Assembly (NCBI GenBank): GCA_002319885.1
Contig: DCFT01000065.1
Coordinates: 1-25,584, forward strand
Length of the DNA: 25,584 bases
DNA from: Bacteroidales bacterium UBA1797
GTDB lineage: Bacteria; Bacteroidota; Bacteroidia; Bacteroidales; VadinHA17
Reading direction: 5' to 3'
A program made the translations under genes and the position numbers. This document shows positions 15,731 to 24,768 of the stretch, one piece after another (within the stretch, counting starts at the first letter, position 1; every line of letters starts with the position of its first letter). The notes beneath the pieces are model-generated. The model searched no databases, was not told where the DNA came from, and saw nothing but the letters and a program-made list of their open reading frames with translations.

Positions 15731-16506
15731 GTTTGTCTTGTAAACCACCTGAAAAGAACTATCATAATATTTGTAAGATATATAATACATGCAGGTACCC
15801 ACATGATCAATCCACCCATCATCTGATCGGTACTGTTATTGATACCCCAATCCGTTTGGATCATTTTAATCAGATTCAGATTTTCCTGTTGCATTCCGCC
15901 GGTAAACATGTCTGCAGGAGCAAAAGTTATCAGAATTCCCAGTACCGTACACCCGACACAGGCCAGAAAAAGATAGACCGAACTCTGAAGAGGCTCTAAT
16001 CTCCTGAAGCTTATAGGGGAGTAAACCGGCCAGATAAAAAACCATCCCAGAACTGGCAGAATTATCATTTGGGTATCCATAAGGAATGTTGAGTCATTCA
16101 TTTGCATCATAAGAGCCGGTAAATGCATTATCCACATGGATCCTACTCCTAAAAACCATGCAACCAGAGGATAGAAAAGAAAATTACCCGCTTTTTTTAA
16201 CAATCCAGCTTGGAATACTTTCTCAAGAAAATTCTTATCGGTCGCGGAAAGTATCAAAGGAGGTATTATAAGAAGCAGCACGATATGCTGGAACATATGT
16301 GCGCTGAAAAGGTAATATTTACTCAGAAAATCCAATGGGGAAACAGTTACAAGAATAAATAGAATTACTGCAGAAAAAAACAGCGGGCTCCTGCGTGAAA
16401 AACGGTACCCGTTTGTAATATAATGAAAGGCGACCATGAGGACGATAACCAGTATTGCCATTATATTCAGATTCCAGTAACTTAGAAGAAATTTTGTTGT
16501 ATTCAT
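15724..16506 (-). CDS. ctaG: Cytochrome c oxidase assembly protein CtaG (caa3 type)
   Basis: Polytopic membrane protein, 260 residues, of the caa3_CtaG family first known from Bacillus, which is needed to assemble caa3 oxidase, probably in copper delivery. About seven hydrophobic segments are visible. The motif AHMFQH (His70, His74) after the second segment is the conserved family region, followed by IIPPLIL. It is distinct from the Cox11-type CtaG of proteobacteria. Its start overlaps the stop of the subunit III gene by 4 bp (ATGA), so the two are translationally coupled. It ends at the REP-like element that separates it from the next small gene. Confidence 0.9.
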   Translation of the reverse strand: MNTTKFLLSYWNLNIMAILVIVLMVAFHYITNGYRFSRRSPLFFSAVILFILVTVSPLDFLSKYYLFSAHMFQHIVLLLIIPPLILSATDKNFLEKVFQAGLLKKAGNFLFYPLVAWFLGVGSMWIMHLPALMMQMNDSTFLMDTQMIILPVLGWFFIWPVYSPISFRRLEPLQSSVYLFLACVGCTVLGILITFAPADMFTGGMQQENLNLIKMIQTDWGINNSTDQMMGGLIMWVPACIIYLTNIMIVLFRWFTRQTA

Positions 16507-17054
16507 ATGAGTGCACCAAGGTAAACCACACTAAAAACCACAATCCATACCGCATCTACAAAATGCCAGTAAATTGCGGCAGAACTAAAGGCAGTATGTT
16601 CGATTGTTTTAAACTTGCCATTATTGATCATAATTAAAACAATTAATAATACCAGTAAGCCAATCAGGACGTGTAATCCATGAAATCCTGTCAGAGTAAA
16701 GAAGGCCGATCCGAAAACGTTTTTACTGATTGTGAAGTTAAGCTTATAAAGTTTTAAATATTCCGTTGTCTGACCTAGAATAAAGATCAACCCGAGTATA
16801 ATTGTTGCGGCAAGCCAGATCCTATGAGCTTTCCTGTTCATCCGTTTAAGACTGACATCCGCAAGAAAAATCGTAATACTGCTCGAAAGAAGGGCAATTG
16901 TGAAAATACCGGTTCTTTTTACATCAAGATAGTGTGATGATTCAGAAAGAACTCCTCCTGTATGGCTGAAATATATATATGAAATAATTAATGCCAGAAA
17001 AAAGAAAGATTCTGATCCTACAAAAAAGAACATCAGTATTCTATTTTTATTCAT
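16503..17054 (-). CDS. ctaE: Cytochrome c oxidase subunit III
   Basis: Heme-copper oxidase subunit III, 183 residues, with five membrane helices (the short bacterial form lacking the first two helices of the seven-helix version). Conserved features are Glu15 (GSESFFF), the GQTTEY segment around 95-100, FTLTGFHGLHVLIG (119-132) and YWHFVDAVWIVVF (162-174). It stabilises subunit I and helps proton uptake. It overlaps subunit I upstream by 8 bp and ctaG downstream by 4 bp. Confidence 0.93.
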   Translation of the reverse strand: MNKNRILMFFFVGSESFFFLALIISYIYFSHTGGVLSESSHYLDVKRTGIFTIALLSSSITIFLADVSLKRMNRKAHRIWLAATIILGLIFILGQTTEYLKLYKLNFTISKNVFGSAFFTLTGFHGLHVLIGLLVLLIVLIMINNGKFKTIEHTAFSSAAIYWHFVDAVWIVVFSVVYLGALI

Positions 17055-18735
17055 AGCCTGTTTTTTTGATTTTGTTTTTGTTTTCCCTTTTCCAGTCGGG
17101 ATCTTCAGGATGCAGCATATCCCATAATGGCCTCCGGCTTCTTACTAATGGCACTTTCTCAAAATTCTTTTGCTGAGGCGGCGACGATGTTAACCATTCA
17201 AGAGTCCATGCATTCCACGGATTATTTCCTGCTATCCTGCCATGCCTGAGACTGTAAAAGATATTCCAGAAAAACAGAATAAATGAAATACCGAAGACAC
17301 AAGCGCTAATTGTTGAAAACAAGTTCAGTGTGCCAAGATAGGGGAGATCGGGATAGGTATAAACGCGGCGAGGCATTCCTAATAAACCAAGAAAGTGAAA
17401 TACAAAAAATGTACAGTTGAAACCGATAAAATAAAGCCAGAAATGCCACTTTCCTATTTTTTCTGAAAGCATCCTGCCTGTTATTTTCGGGAACCAGTAG
17501 TAAGCTGCTGCAAAGCCTCCCGTGAGGGAACCTCCGATCAATACATAATGTATATGTGCAACTACAAAATAAGTATCAGTCAATCTCCAGTCGACCGGAA
17601 CCAATGAGAATCCTACGCCGCTCAGTCCGCCGATCGTGAAGTTAACCACCAGTGCCAAAGCAAACAGCATAGCTGTTTTCAACTGTACGGAACCGCCCCA
17701 CATTGTCGCTATCCAGTTAAATATTTTAATCCCTGTAGGGACTGCAATAAGCATGCTTGATGCAGCAAAGAAAGCATTAAAAGTTGTTCCTAGTCCGACT
17801 GCAAACATATGATGGGCCCATACCCCAAAAGACAATAGCATTATTGCAACCGATGACGCAGCTATAAATTCGTATCCGAATATTGGCTTACGCGAGAACA
17901 CGGGTATCACTTCAGATACCATTCCAAAGGCTGGTAACGCAAGTATATATACTTCAGGATGTCCAAAGCCCCAGAAAAGGTGCTGCCACATCACAGGAGA
18001 TCCACCCGTGGCACTCACAAAGAAATGTGCATCAAATTGCCTGTCGATAAATATCATGAACAGCGCTGCATTAAGCACCGGGAAGGCTGCAAGAATTAAA
18101 AATGAATTTACGAATACCATCCAGACAAAAAGAGGAAGCTGGTTCATCAGAATTCCTTTTGTCCTCATAGTAAGTGTTGTCACAACAAAATTCAGTGCCG
18201 CACCTACTGAACCTATACCCATCAATAGAAGACTGATGACCCAATAGTCTACACCTTTTGTTGAACTGAAAAACCTTTCACTTAATGGAGCGTAACTGAA
18301 CCAGCCAACGTTGGGCATTCCACCTGCAAAAAAACTTGCATAAAGGATCAGCCCTCCCAGGAGGAAAATCCAATAGCTGAAAGCATTAAGTCGCGGAAAT
18401 GCCATCTCATTTGCCCCGATCATTAAGGGCAGGCTGTACGTGGCAAATCCTAATAACATCGGGGTAAGTACCAGAAAAATCATATTGGTACCATGTGTCG
18501 TAAATAACTGATTATAAGCTTCCGGAGATAAAAAATTATTTAAAGGACGCATGAGTTGAATGCGCATCATCAGTGCTTCACCAAAACCAAGCACGAAGAA
18601 TAGTAAGGCTGTGCACAGATACATTATACCTATGAGCTTGTGATCGACAGTAGAAAGCCATTGCAATAATCCTTCACCTGTTCTTATATCAGGGATAAGT
18701 TTAGTTGGTTCAGGTATATGAATATTTAACTTCAT
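17047..18735 (-). CDS. ctaD: Cytochrome c oxidase subunit I
   Basis: Catalytic subunit of a proton-pumping aa3/caa3-type oxidase, 562 residues, twelve membrane helices. Heme a ligands are His81 (HGTNM) and His396. Heme a3 is bound by His394 (AHIHYV). CuB is bound by His259 (GHPEVY), His308 and His309 (WAHHMF), with Tyr263 able to crosslink to His259. Glu261 and Lys353 (SVQLKTAM) mark the D- and K-channels of A-family oxidases. At the D-channel mouth, where I expect Asp (GAPDMAFPR), this protein has Glu110 (GANEMAFPR). It overlaps subunit II by 4 bp upstream and subunit III by 8 bp downstream. Confidence 0.96.
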   Translation of the reverse strand: MKLNIHIPEPTKLIPDIRTGEGLLQWLSTVDHKLIGIMYLCTALLFFVLGFGEALMMRIQLMRPLNNFLSPEAYNQLFTTHGTNMIFLVLTPMLLGFATYSLPLMIGANEMAFPRLNAFSYWIFLLGGLILYASFFAGGMPNVGWFSYAPLSERFFSSTKGVDYWVISLLLMGIGSVGAALNFVVTTLTMRTKGILMNQLPLFVWMVFVNSFLILAAFPVLNAALFMIFIDRQFDAHFFVSATGGSPVMWQHLFWGFGHPEVYILALPAFGMVSEVIPVFSRKPIFGYEFIAASSVAIMLLSFGVWAHHMFAVGLGTTFNAFFAASSMLIAVPTGIKIFNWIATMWGGSVQLKTAMLFALALVVNFTIGGLSGVGFSLVPVDWRLTDTYFVVAHIHYVLIGGSLTGGFAAAYYWFPKITGRMLSEKIGKWHFWLYFIGFNCTFFVFHFLGLLGMPRRVYTYPDLPYLGTLNLFSTISACVFGISFILFFWNIFYSLRHGRIAGNNPWNAWTLEWLTSSPPQQKNFEKVPLVRSRRPLWDMLHPEDPDWKRENKNKIKKTGYE

Positions 18736-19694
18736 TTCAATTCCTCCAGGTATTTTACAAGTGCTTCAAGTTCATTGTTTGAAAGAATAAAATTTGGCAT
18801 GTGCGAACCTTCTTTTAGTTTTTGTGGGTTTTGAAGCCATAAATAAAGATTTTTTGGCGTATTGGTGAGAACCCCGCTAATTAATGTTTTCCTTGAAGCC
18901 AGATGAGTAAGATCAGGTCCGATATGTGATACTGCAACTGTTCCCGATATGGAATGGCAACCGGCACATGTCCTTTCACTGAATAATCTCATGCCTCTCT
19001 GAGCAACACTATCAACCGGAGGAGATGGCACTTTTTGCTGGTCCTGAACCCATTGGTCAAATTCATTTTTAGTCTCCGAAATCACAAGTATGCGCATCCC
19101 GGCATGCTGAGTCCCACAATATTCACTGCAGGCTCCTTTATATTCTCCTGTATCAGAAGCTTCTAACCATGAATAATTTGATGTGCCCGGTATGGCATCA
19201 ATTTTTCTGCCAAGTTCCGGTACCCACCAGTCATGTATGACATCAGCTGACTCCACTCTCATCAAAAGCTTTTGATGAACGGGAATATGCAGTTCATTAG
19301 CAGTGGTAAAATTGTATTTTGAATATTGCATTTCCCACCACCATTGCCTGGCTGTTATTATTATATCGGCTTGTTGGTTCTTATCCACCGGCTGATCAAT
19401 GTCTTTCATGAACCTGACGGTGAAATAGAAAAAGATTAAAAGAATAAGTAAGGGAATGATGGTCCACGTGATTTCCAGCCACTTTATACCGGTTATCTGT
19501 TCAGGCTCACCCTGATGTCGTGATGAACGGTAATGAATTGCTCCGATAAGTACTGCAACGATAACGATTATCATTATGATTGCAGCGAGAATCAGGAACC
19601 AGAGAAAAAGTTTATTGATATAATCCTCATTAGGAGAGGATGATCTGGACATTTCTGAAAAAAACCGATGAATGCTATTTAGAATCCTTCCCAT
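18732..19694 (-). CDS. ctaC: Cytochrome c oxidase subunit II with fused cytochrome c
   Basis: Subunit II of a caa3-type oxidase, 320 residues, first gene of the respiratory operon. Two membrane segments (about 28-53 and 73-94) precede a periplasmic cupredoxin domain with the CuA site: His154, Cys189, Glu191, Cys193, His197 and Met200. A C-terminal class I cytochrome c domain follows, with CAGCH at 243-247 and a probable Met299 ligand (GSHMPNF). There is no lipobox or cleavable signal. The fused cytochrome c would receive electrons from the cytochrome b-c fusion at the other end of the operon. It overlaps subunit I by 4 bp. Confidence 0.95.
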   Translation of the reverse strand: MGRILNSIHRFFSEMSRSSSPNEDYINKLFLWFLILAAIIMIIVIVAVLIGAIHYRSSRHQGEPEQITGIKWLEITWTIIPLLILLIFFYFTVRFMKDIDQPVDKNQQADIIITARQWWWEMQYSKYNFTTANELHIPVHQKLLMRVESADVIHDWWVPELGRKIDAIPGTSNYSWLEASDTGEYKGACSEYCGTQHAGMRILVISETKNEFDQWVQDQQKVPSPPVDSVAQRGMRLFSERTCAGCHSISGTVAVSHIGPDLTHLASRKTLISGVLTNTPKNLYLWLQNPQKLKEGSHMPNFILSNNELEALVKYLEELK

Positions 19695-19979
19695 TTCTGT
19701 TTACAAAGTTTAATACCCGGTGTAAAGTATTGCAGTAATATGATGAGAGAATACTCCGGAGATCATGAATCCCAATATTAAAAGACCACAGTTTTTAATT
19801 CAGTTAAGTAAAAATAATAATAAAAAATCACTTTTGGGTCTTTATTTAAAGTTATTAAGCTCGTCACTTTCTGAGTAAGGTTCCGCTTAATTAATTATCT
19901 CATACATTTACATGTTATTTAACTGTTTACCATCGTCATTCCTGTTAAATGACGAACAAATGCGACAGTAGAAAAGAAC
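19695..19979. other. Intergenic region between fumC and the respiratory operon
   Basis: 285 bases that should contain the 3' end of the TCA transcript and the promoter of the oxidase operon. I found no exact TAnnTTTG box; the closest, TAAACTTTG just upstream of the subunit II start, has an extra base. A strong stem-loop lies at 19933-19955. No reading frame is convincing. Confidence 0.45.
19933..19955 (-). other. Stem-loop downstream of fumC
   Basis: Perfect 8-bp arms TCGTCATT (19933-19940) and AATGACGA (19948-19955) around a 7-base loop, 24 bases after the fumC stop. No T-run follows on the minus strand, so it is not a classic intrinsic terminator. It may protect the 3' end of the mRNA or act as an operator for the oxidase operon. 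Confidence 0.4.
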
Positions 19980-21386
19980 TTACAGGATCCTCTTAATTGG
20001 GCCAATCATTGCTGCGGGGACAATCCATTCTTCAAATTGTTGTTCTGTCAAAAGCCCTAATTCCAAAGCTGCTTTTTTCAAAGTTGAATTATCGTCCGTA
20101 GCTTTTTTGGCAATTATCGCAGCATTTTCATACCCGATATGAGTGCTTAATGCAGTCACAAGCATTAATGATTTTTTAAGGTTCTCTTCAATCCTTTCCA
20201 GATTAGGCTTAATTCCAATAACACAATTATCACTGAATGCTTTGCAGGCATCCGCAATAAGGGTAGCGGACTGTAAAAAAGCGCTTATCATGACCGGTTT
20301 GAAAACATTAAGCTCGAAGTGGCCATTTGAACCTGCAACTGAAATGGTTGTGTCGTTTCCCATTATTTGTGCACAAACCATGGTCAAAGCTTCTGTCTGA
20401 GTCGGATTTATTTTGCCGGGCATAATTGACGATCCAGGTTCGTTTGATGGAATAGTAATTTCTCCAATTCCAGACCTTGGTCCAGAGGCCATCATTCTGA
20501 TATCGTTTGCTATTTTCATTAAGCTAACTGCCAATTGTTTTATTGCACCATGAGTTTCTACTATGGCATCATTTGCTGCCATAGATTCGAATTTGTTTTC
20601 AGCAGAAATGAAAGGCAGTTTTGTCAGTTGGGCAATTGTGGCTGCAACCTCTATGGCATAACCCTCAGGAGTGTTCAAACCGGTTCCAACAGCGGTTCCC
20701 CCCATAGCTAACTCTGAAAGATGCGCTAATGTGTTTTTCAACGCCTTTATTCCATGTTTCAATTGTGACACATACCCTGTAAATTCCTGTCCGAGTGAAA
20801 CAGGGGTCGCATCCATTAAATGAGTACGACCGATTTTGACAATTCCGGCCAGTGCTAAAGATTTATCAGACAAGGTGTTAATTAGTATCTCTATCCCCGG
20901 GATGGTATATTCGACTATTTTTTTGTAGGCTGCAATATGCATCGCTGTCGGAAAAGTATCGTTGGATGACTGGGACTTATTCACATCATCATTTGGGTGA
21001 ATGAACCGTATTCCTATTCCTAATTTGTTGCCCAGCAATACATGGGAGCGATTTGCAATAACCTCATTGCAATTCATATTCGTATGAGTTCCTGAACCTG
21101 TTTGCCATATAACCAAAGGGAACTGCTCATCAAGTTTTCCTGCTATAATTTCATCACATACCTCTGAAATAATCTTCATTTTATCGGCTGATAATAATCC
21201 GAATCTATTGTTTGTAATCGCAGCAGCCTTTTTCAAATAACCAAACGCATGAATAATTTCAACAGGCATAGATGCGGCCGGACCAATGGGGAAATTCATT
21301 ATTGATCGTTGTGTTTGAGCCCCCCAATATTTATCCACAGGTACCTGGACCTCCCCCATAGTATCTTTTTCTATTCGATACTTCAT
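19980..21386 (-). CDS. fumC: Fumarate hydratase, class II
   Basis: TCA-cycle enzyme converting fumarate to malate, 468 residues, normal for the oxygen-stable, iron-free class II type. Conserved segments are SGTHTNMNCNEV (98-109), the SSND motif (140-143), GRTHLMDATP with catalytic His189, and the superfamily signature GSSIMPGKINP (318-328) whose serine is the other catalytic residue. It is the last gene of the acnA-AhpD-like-fumC run, starting 42 bp after the middle gene. Because it has no Fe-S cluster, it should keep working under NO or oxidative stress when class I fumarases fail. Confidence 0.96.
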   Translation of the reverse strand: MKYRIEKDTMGEVQVPVDKYWGAQTQRSIMNFPIGPAASMPVEIIHAFGYLKKAAAITNNRFGLLSADKMKIISEVCDEIIAGKLDEQFPLVIWQTGSGTHTNMNCNEVIANRSHVLLGNKLGIGIRFIHPNDDVNKSQSSNDTFPTAMHIAAYKKIVEYTIPGIEILINTLSDKSLALAGIVKIGRTHLMDATPVSLGQEFTGYVSQLKHGIKALKNTLAHLSELAMGGTAVGTGLNTPEGYAIEVAATIAQLTKLPFISAENKFESMAANDAIVETHGAIKQLAVSLMKIANDIRMMASGPRSGIGEITIPSNEPGSSIMPGKINPTQTEALTMVCAQIMGNDTTISVAGSNGHFELNVFKPVMISAFLQSATLIADACKAFSDNCVIGIKPNLERIEENLKKSLMLVTALSTHIGYENAAIIAKKATDDNSTLKKAALELGLLTEQQFEEWIVPAAMIGPIKRIL

Positions 21387-21428
21387 AACTTATTTATGAA
21401 ATTTAAGCAGCTAAAGACATTAGCTCGT

Positions 21429-21887
21429 TTATAATTGTATCTTTTTCGACACATAATTCCTCATTTCTCCTCTAAAACCAACTATAAGTCTATTCCAGCT
21501 ATTAATAGTAACAACAGCAAATGTCAGTGCAACGATCTCATCCTGATCAAATAATCGTTCAATTTCAGCATAAACATCGTCAGGTGCACCGGTTTCTGGA
21601 AGCAACGTTATTGCCTCACACCAGGCAAGTGCAGCTCTTTCCCGGGGCGAATAAATGGGAGCTTCACGCCAGGCAGCTAATACATTAATCCTTTGCTCAC
21701 TTTCGCCAAGTGCACGTGCATCTTTTGTATGCATATCGAGACAATAGGCACATCCGTTAATTTGTGAAGCCCTGATCTTAATTAATTCTTTAAGCTTAGG
21801 CTCCAGTTTACTTTGTTCATCAAAATTTTCAAGACCTTTCATTGCATTATAACCATCGGGTGAAGTTTTGTACCAATCAATCCTCAT
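21429..21887 (-). CDS. Carboxymuconolactone decarboxylase/AhpD-like protein
   Basis: A 152-residue protein of the AhpD-like superfamily. The active-site motif RASQINGCAYCLDMHTKDAR has Cys46, Cys49 and His53, the C-x2-C-x3-H arrangement of AhpD-type peroxidatic or disulfide-reducing proteins. It may act as an alkylhydroperoxidase or thiol redox protein. The decarboxylase name is historical and the CxxC form argues for redox activity. It lies 16 bp after aconitase and 42 bp before fumC, so it is probably co-expressed with TCA enzymes. The true substrate is unknown. Confidence 0.85.
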   Translation of the reverse strand: MRIDWYKTSPDGYNAMKGLENFDEQSKLEPKLKELIKIRASQINGCAYCLDMHTKDARALGESEQRINVLAAWREAPIYSPRERAALAWCEAITLLPETGAPDDVYAEIERLFDQDEIVALTFAVVTINSWNRLIVGFRGEMRNYVSKKIQL

Positions 21888-21903
21888 GTTATATTCCTTT
21901 CAT

Positions 21904-24711
21904 TTAGTTGTTTTTATTCTTTTTTAGAAAACTTCTTAATACATATTGCAATATCCCTCCATTTTGATAATAGGCTATCTCCATTAATGAATCAAGTCTT
22001 GCAATTACATTAAATTCTAATTTTGCTCCATTATTTTTTGTTGCTATAACTTTAATTTCCTTATTAGGAGTCAGATCATCAAGATTTAGAATATCGTACG
22101 TTTCGTTACCTGTCAGATCAAGGTAGTCAATATTTTCTTCATCTTTAAATTGAAGAGGCAAAACACCCATGCCCACCAGGTTACTTCGGTGAATCCGTTC
22201 AAAACTTTCGGCAATTATGGCACGTACCCCTAATAACGATACTCCTTTTGCTGCCCAGTCCCTTGAAGAGCCACTCCCATATTCTTTACCGGCAATAATA
22301 ATAAGGGGAATATGATCAGCTTTATACTTTTCAGCAGCGTCAAAAACCGTCATAATCTCACCGCTCGGGAAGTAAATTGTAAATCCGCCTTCCTTATCAA
22401 CTAATTCATTTTTTAAGCGAACATTGGCAAATGTTCCTCTCATCATTATTTCATGATTTCCTCTTCGTGAACCATAAGAATTAAAATCCTTTTTATCAAC
22501 ACCTTGAGCTTTGAGATATTCACCCGCCGGGGAATCTTCAGCTATGGACCCTGCAGGGGAAATATGATCTGTAGTAATTGAATCGCTCAGTTTAAGTAAA
22601 ACATTAGCGGAATTAAAATCAGAGATTTTCTCCGGCGTTAAGGAAATATTCTTAAAAAACGGAGCTTCTTTGATGTAGGAAGATTTTTTATCCCAATGAT
22701 ATATATCACCCTTTGGGATGTTCAATATTTTCCATTTTTCATCACCTATAAAAATACTTTTATAATTCGATACGAAATCTTTTGGCTCCAGCACTTTATT
22801 CATAACATTCTGGATTTCTTCCATAGAAGGCCATATGTCACGCAAATATACAGGCTCAAGATTCGGATCAAATCCCAGTGGTTCGTTTTGAAAATCAATA
22901 TCAATCCTCCCAGGAATAGCATAAGCAACTACGAGAGGAGGAGAGGCTAAAAAATTCATCTTTATAAGCGGATGTATTCTGGCCTCAAAATTTCGGTTAC
23001 CTGAAAGAACCGAAGCAACAACTAATTTATTTTCAATAATTGCTTTGTTAATATAAACAGGTAATGGTCCGCTGTTCCCAATGCATGTGGTACAACCATA
23101 ACCTACTGTGTGAAATCCCAACGCCTCCAAAAAAGAAAGCAAATTGGCTTTTTCCAGATATGTTGTCACTACTTTGGATCCCGGAGCAAGACTGGTTTTA
23201 ACCCAGGGTTTTGTCATCAGTCCTCTTTCAACAGCTTTCCTTGCAAGTAATCCGGCGGCTACCATGACACTTGGATTTGAAGTGTTTGTACAGCTGGTAA
23301 TTGCTGCAATTACCAGTGATCCATCACTGAAAAGGTATTCTGAATTATCGACTTTTATTTTCACACTTTTGAGACCGTTCCTTATGTCCCGTTCCGGTCC
23401 TATTTCAATGCCAGCTGCAGCTATTTTATTATGCATAGAGCCGGTTTCCTTTAATTTTTCTTCAAGATGCCCGCCTTCGTTTGACCATTGTCCTTCAGCT
23501 CTTGAATCCAAAGAAATATATTCTCTCTCATGGCTGTTTTTCAGAATATCAATGAACCTGTCTTTTACGTTGGTTAATAAAATTTTGTCCTGTGGTCGTT
23601 TTGGACCGGCAATAGATGGTTCAATATCACTTAAATTCAATTCTATAATTTCAGTAAATTTTATCTTATCTTCATTTTCACGCCATAAAAGGTTTATTTT
23701 CAAATATTTCTCTACAGTTTCTATTTGTTTTTTGTTTCTTCCGGTGATCCTTAAATATTCCAATGTCTTATGATCAGGGGGAAAATAGGTTACGGTGCAT
23801 CCGAACTCAGGCGACATATTGGAAATTGTTGCCCTGTCAGGAACTGAAAGATTATTTAATCCTTTACCAAAGACCTCTACAAACTTTCCAACGACACCTT
23901 TCTTTCTTAACAGCTCAGCAACAGATAACACTAAATCTGTTGCTGTTGTACCTTCCTTTAAATTTCCTGTCAGTTTTAATCCGACCACTTCGGGAAGCAT
24001 AATATAAACAGGTTGTCCGAGCATTACGGCTTCAGCTTCTATACCACCAACTCCCCAACCAATTACGCCAATTCCATTTACCATTGGAGTATGAGAATCA
24101 GTTCCTACCAAAGTATCCGGAAATATAATTCCATCTCTCACAGTGACTACTTTTGCCAGGTATTCGAGATTCACCTGATGACATATGCCCATTCCTGGAG
24201 GAAGTACATTAAAGTTATCAAACGAGGATTTGGCCCACTTTAACAGGGAGTATCTCTCATTATTGCGTTCATATTCCAATGCTACATTTCGTTGATAAGC
24301 ATAATTTGTACCGTAAAAATCGACCTGAACAGAATGGTCAATTATTAAGTCAACTGGAACCTGAGGATTAATTAGTTTAGGGTTTTTATTCTTGCGGGCT
24401 ACTTCAGATCGTATAGACACAATATCTACAATGGAAGGGATACCGGTAAAATCCTGCATTAATACCCTTGCAGGTAAATATGGTATTTCTTTATGCGTTT
24501 GTTTTGGATTCCAGTTTAATATATTATCCAGATGAGTTTTATTGAAACTACTGTTGTTAAAATTTCGAATTACATTTTCCAGCAAGATCCGGATAGAAAA
24601 TGGAAATTCTTCAATCTTATAGCCATCATTACACAATTCCCCTAGGCAAAAGTATCTGAACTGGCCGATGGGTGTCGATAATGTTTTACTGATTTTTTCA
24701 ATTACGTCCAT
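21904..24711 (-). CDS. acnA: Aconitate hydratase AcnA
   Basis: Monomeric 4Fe-4S aconitase converting citrate to isocitrate, 935 residues, a little longer than E. coli AcnA (891). The ATG at 24711 gives the normal start MDVIEKI; a TTG three codons earlier is less likely. The cluster cysteines are Cys474 (ITSCTNTSNP), Cys540 and Cys543 (YGCTTCIGNSGPL). GTDSHTPMVNGIGV (204-217) and the C-terminal swivel domain with YGSGSSRDWAAKG are intact. It starts the acnA-AhpD-like-fumC operon. Aconitase clusters are a main target of NO, so the ric gene at the left of the window may serve it. Confidence 0.96.
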   Translation of the reverse strand: MDVIEKISKTLSTPIGQFRYFCLGELCNDGYKIEEFPFSIRILLENVIRNFNNSSFNKTHLDNILNWNPKQTHKEIPYLPARVLMQDFTGIPSIVDIVSIRSEVARKNKNPKLINPQVPVDLIIDHSVQVDFYGTNYAYQRNVALEYERNNERYSLLKWAKSSFDNFNVLPPGMGICHQVNLEYLAKVVTVRDGIIFPDTLVGTDSHTPMVNGIGVIGWGVGGIEAEAVMLGQPVYIMLPEVVGLKLTGNLKEGTTATDLVLSVAELLRKKGVVGKFVEVFGKGLNNLSVPDRATISNMSPEFGCTVTYFPPDHKTLEYLRITGRNKKQIETVEKYLKINLLWRENEDKIKFTEIIELNLSDIEPSIAGPKRPQDKILLTNVKDRFIDILKNSHEREYISLDSRAEGQWSNEGGHLEEKLKETGSMHNKIAAAGIEIGPERDIRNGLKSVKIKVDNSEYLFSDGSLVIAAITSCTNTSNPSVMVAAGLLARKAVERGLMTKPWVKTSLAPGSKVVTTYLEKANLLSFLEALGFHTVGYGCTTCIGNSGPLPVYINKAIIENKLVVASVLSGNRNFEARIHPLIKMNFLASPPLVVAYAIPGRIDIDFQNEPLGFDPNLEPVYLRDIWPSMEEIQNVMNKVLEPKDFVSNYKSIFIGDEKWKILNIPKGDIYHWDKKSSYIKEAPFFKNISLTPEKISDFNSANVLLKLSDSITTDHISPAGSIAEDSPAGEYLKAQGVDKKDFNSYGSRRGNHEIMMRGTFANVRLKNELVDKEGGFTIYFPSGEIMTVFDAAEKYKADHIPLIIIAGKEYGSGSSRDWAAKGVSLLGVRAIIAESFERIHRSNLVGMGVLPLQFKDEENIDYLDLTGNETYDILNLDDLTPNKEIKVIATKNNGAKLEFNVIARLDSLMEIAYYQNGGILQYVLRSFLKKNKNN

Positions 24712-24768
24712 AATATGCAATTGTTTAAGATTTATATAAACAAAACATGTAAAAGCATTTAATGTTTA

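Noticed and set aside
19698..19712. Promoter-like TAAACTTTG upstream of oxidase subunit II
   Set aside because: It has one base too many for TAnnTTTG, and no TTTG lies at the right distance upstream.
23144..23773. Long plus-strand frame of 209 codons opposite acnA
   Set aside because: It lies wholly antisense to the well-conserved aconitase, shows no recognisable motifs and is a typical shadow frame.
24712..24720. TTG start three codons before the aconitase ATG
   Set aside because: The ATG at 24711 gives a normal N-terminus and needs no rare start codon.
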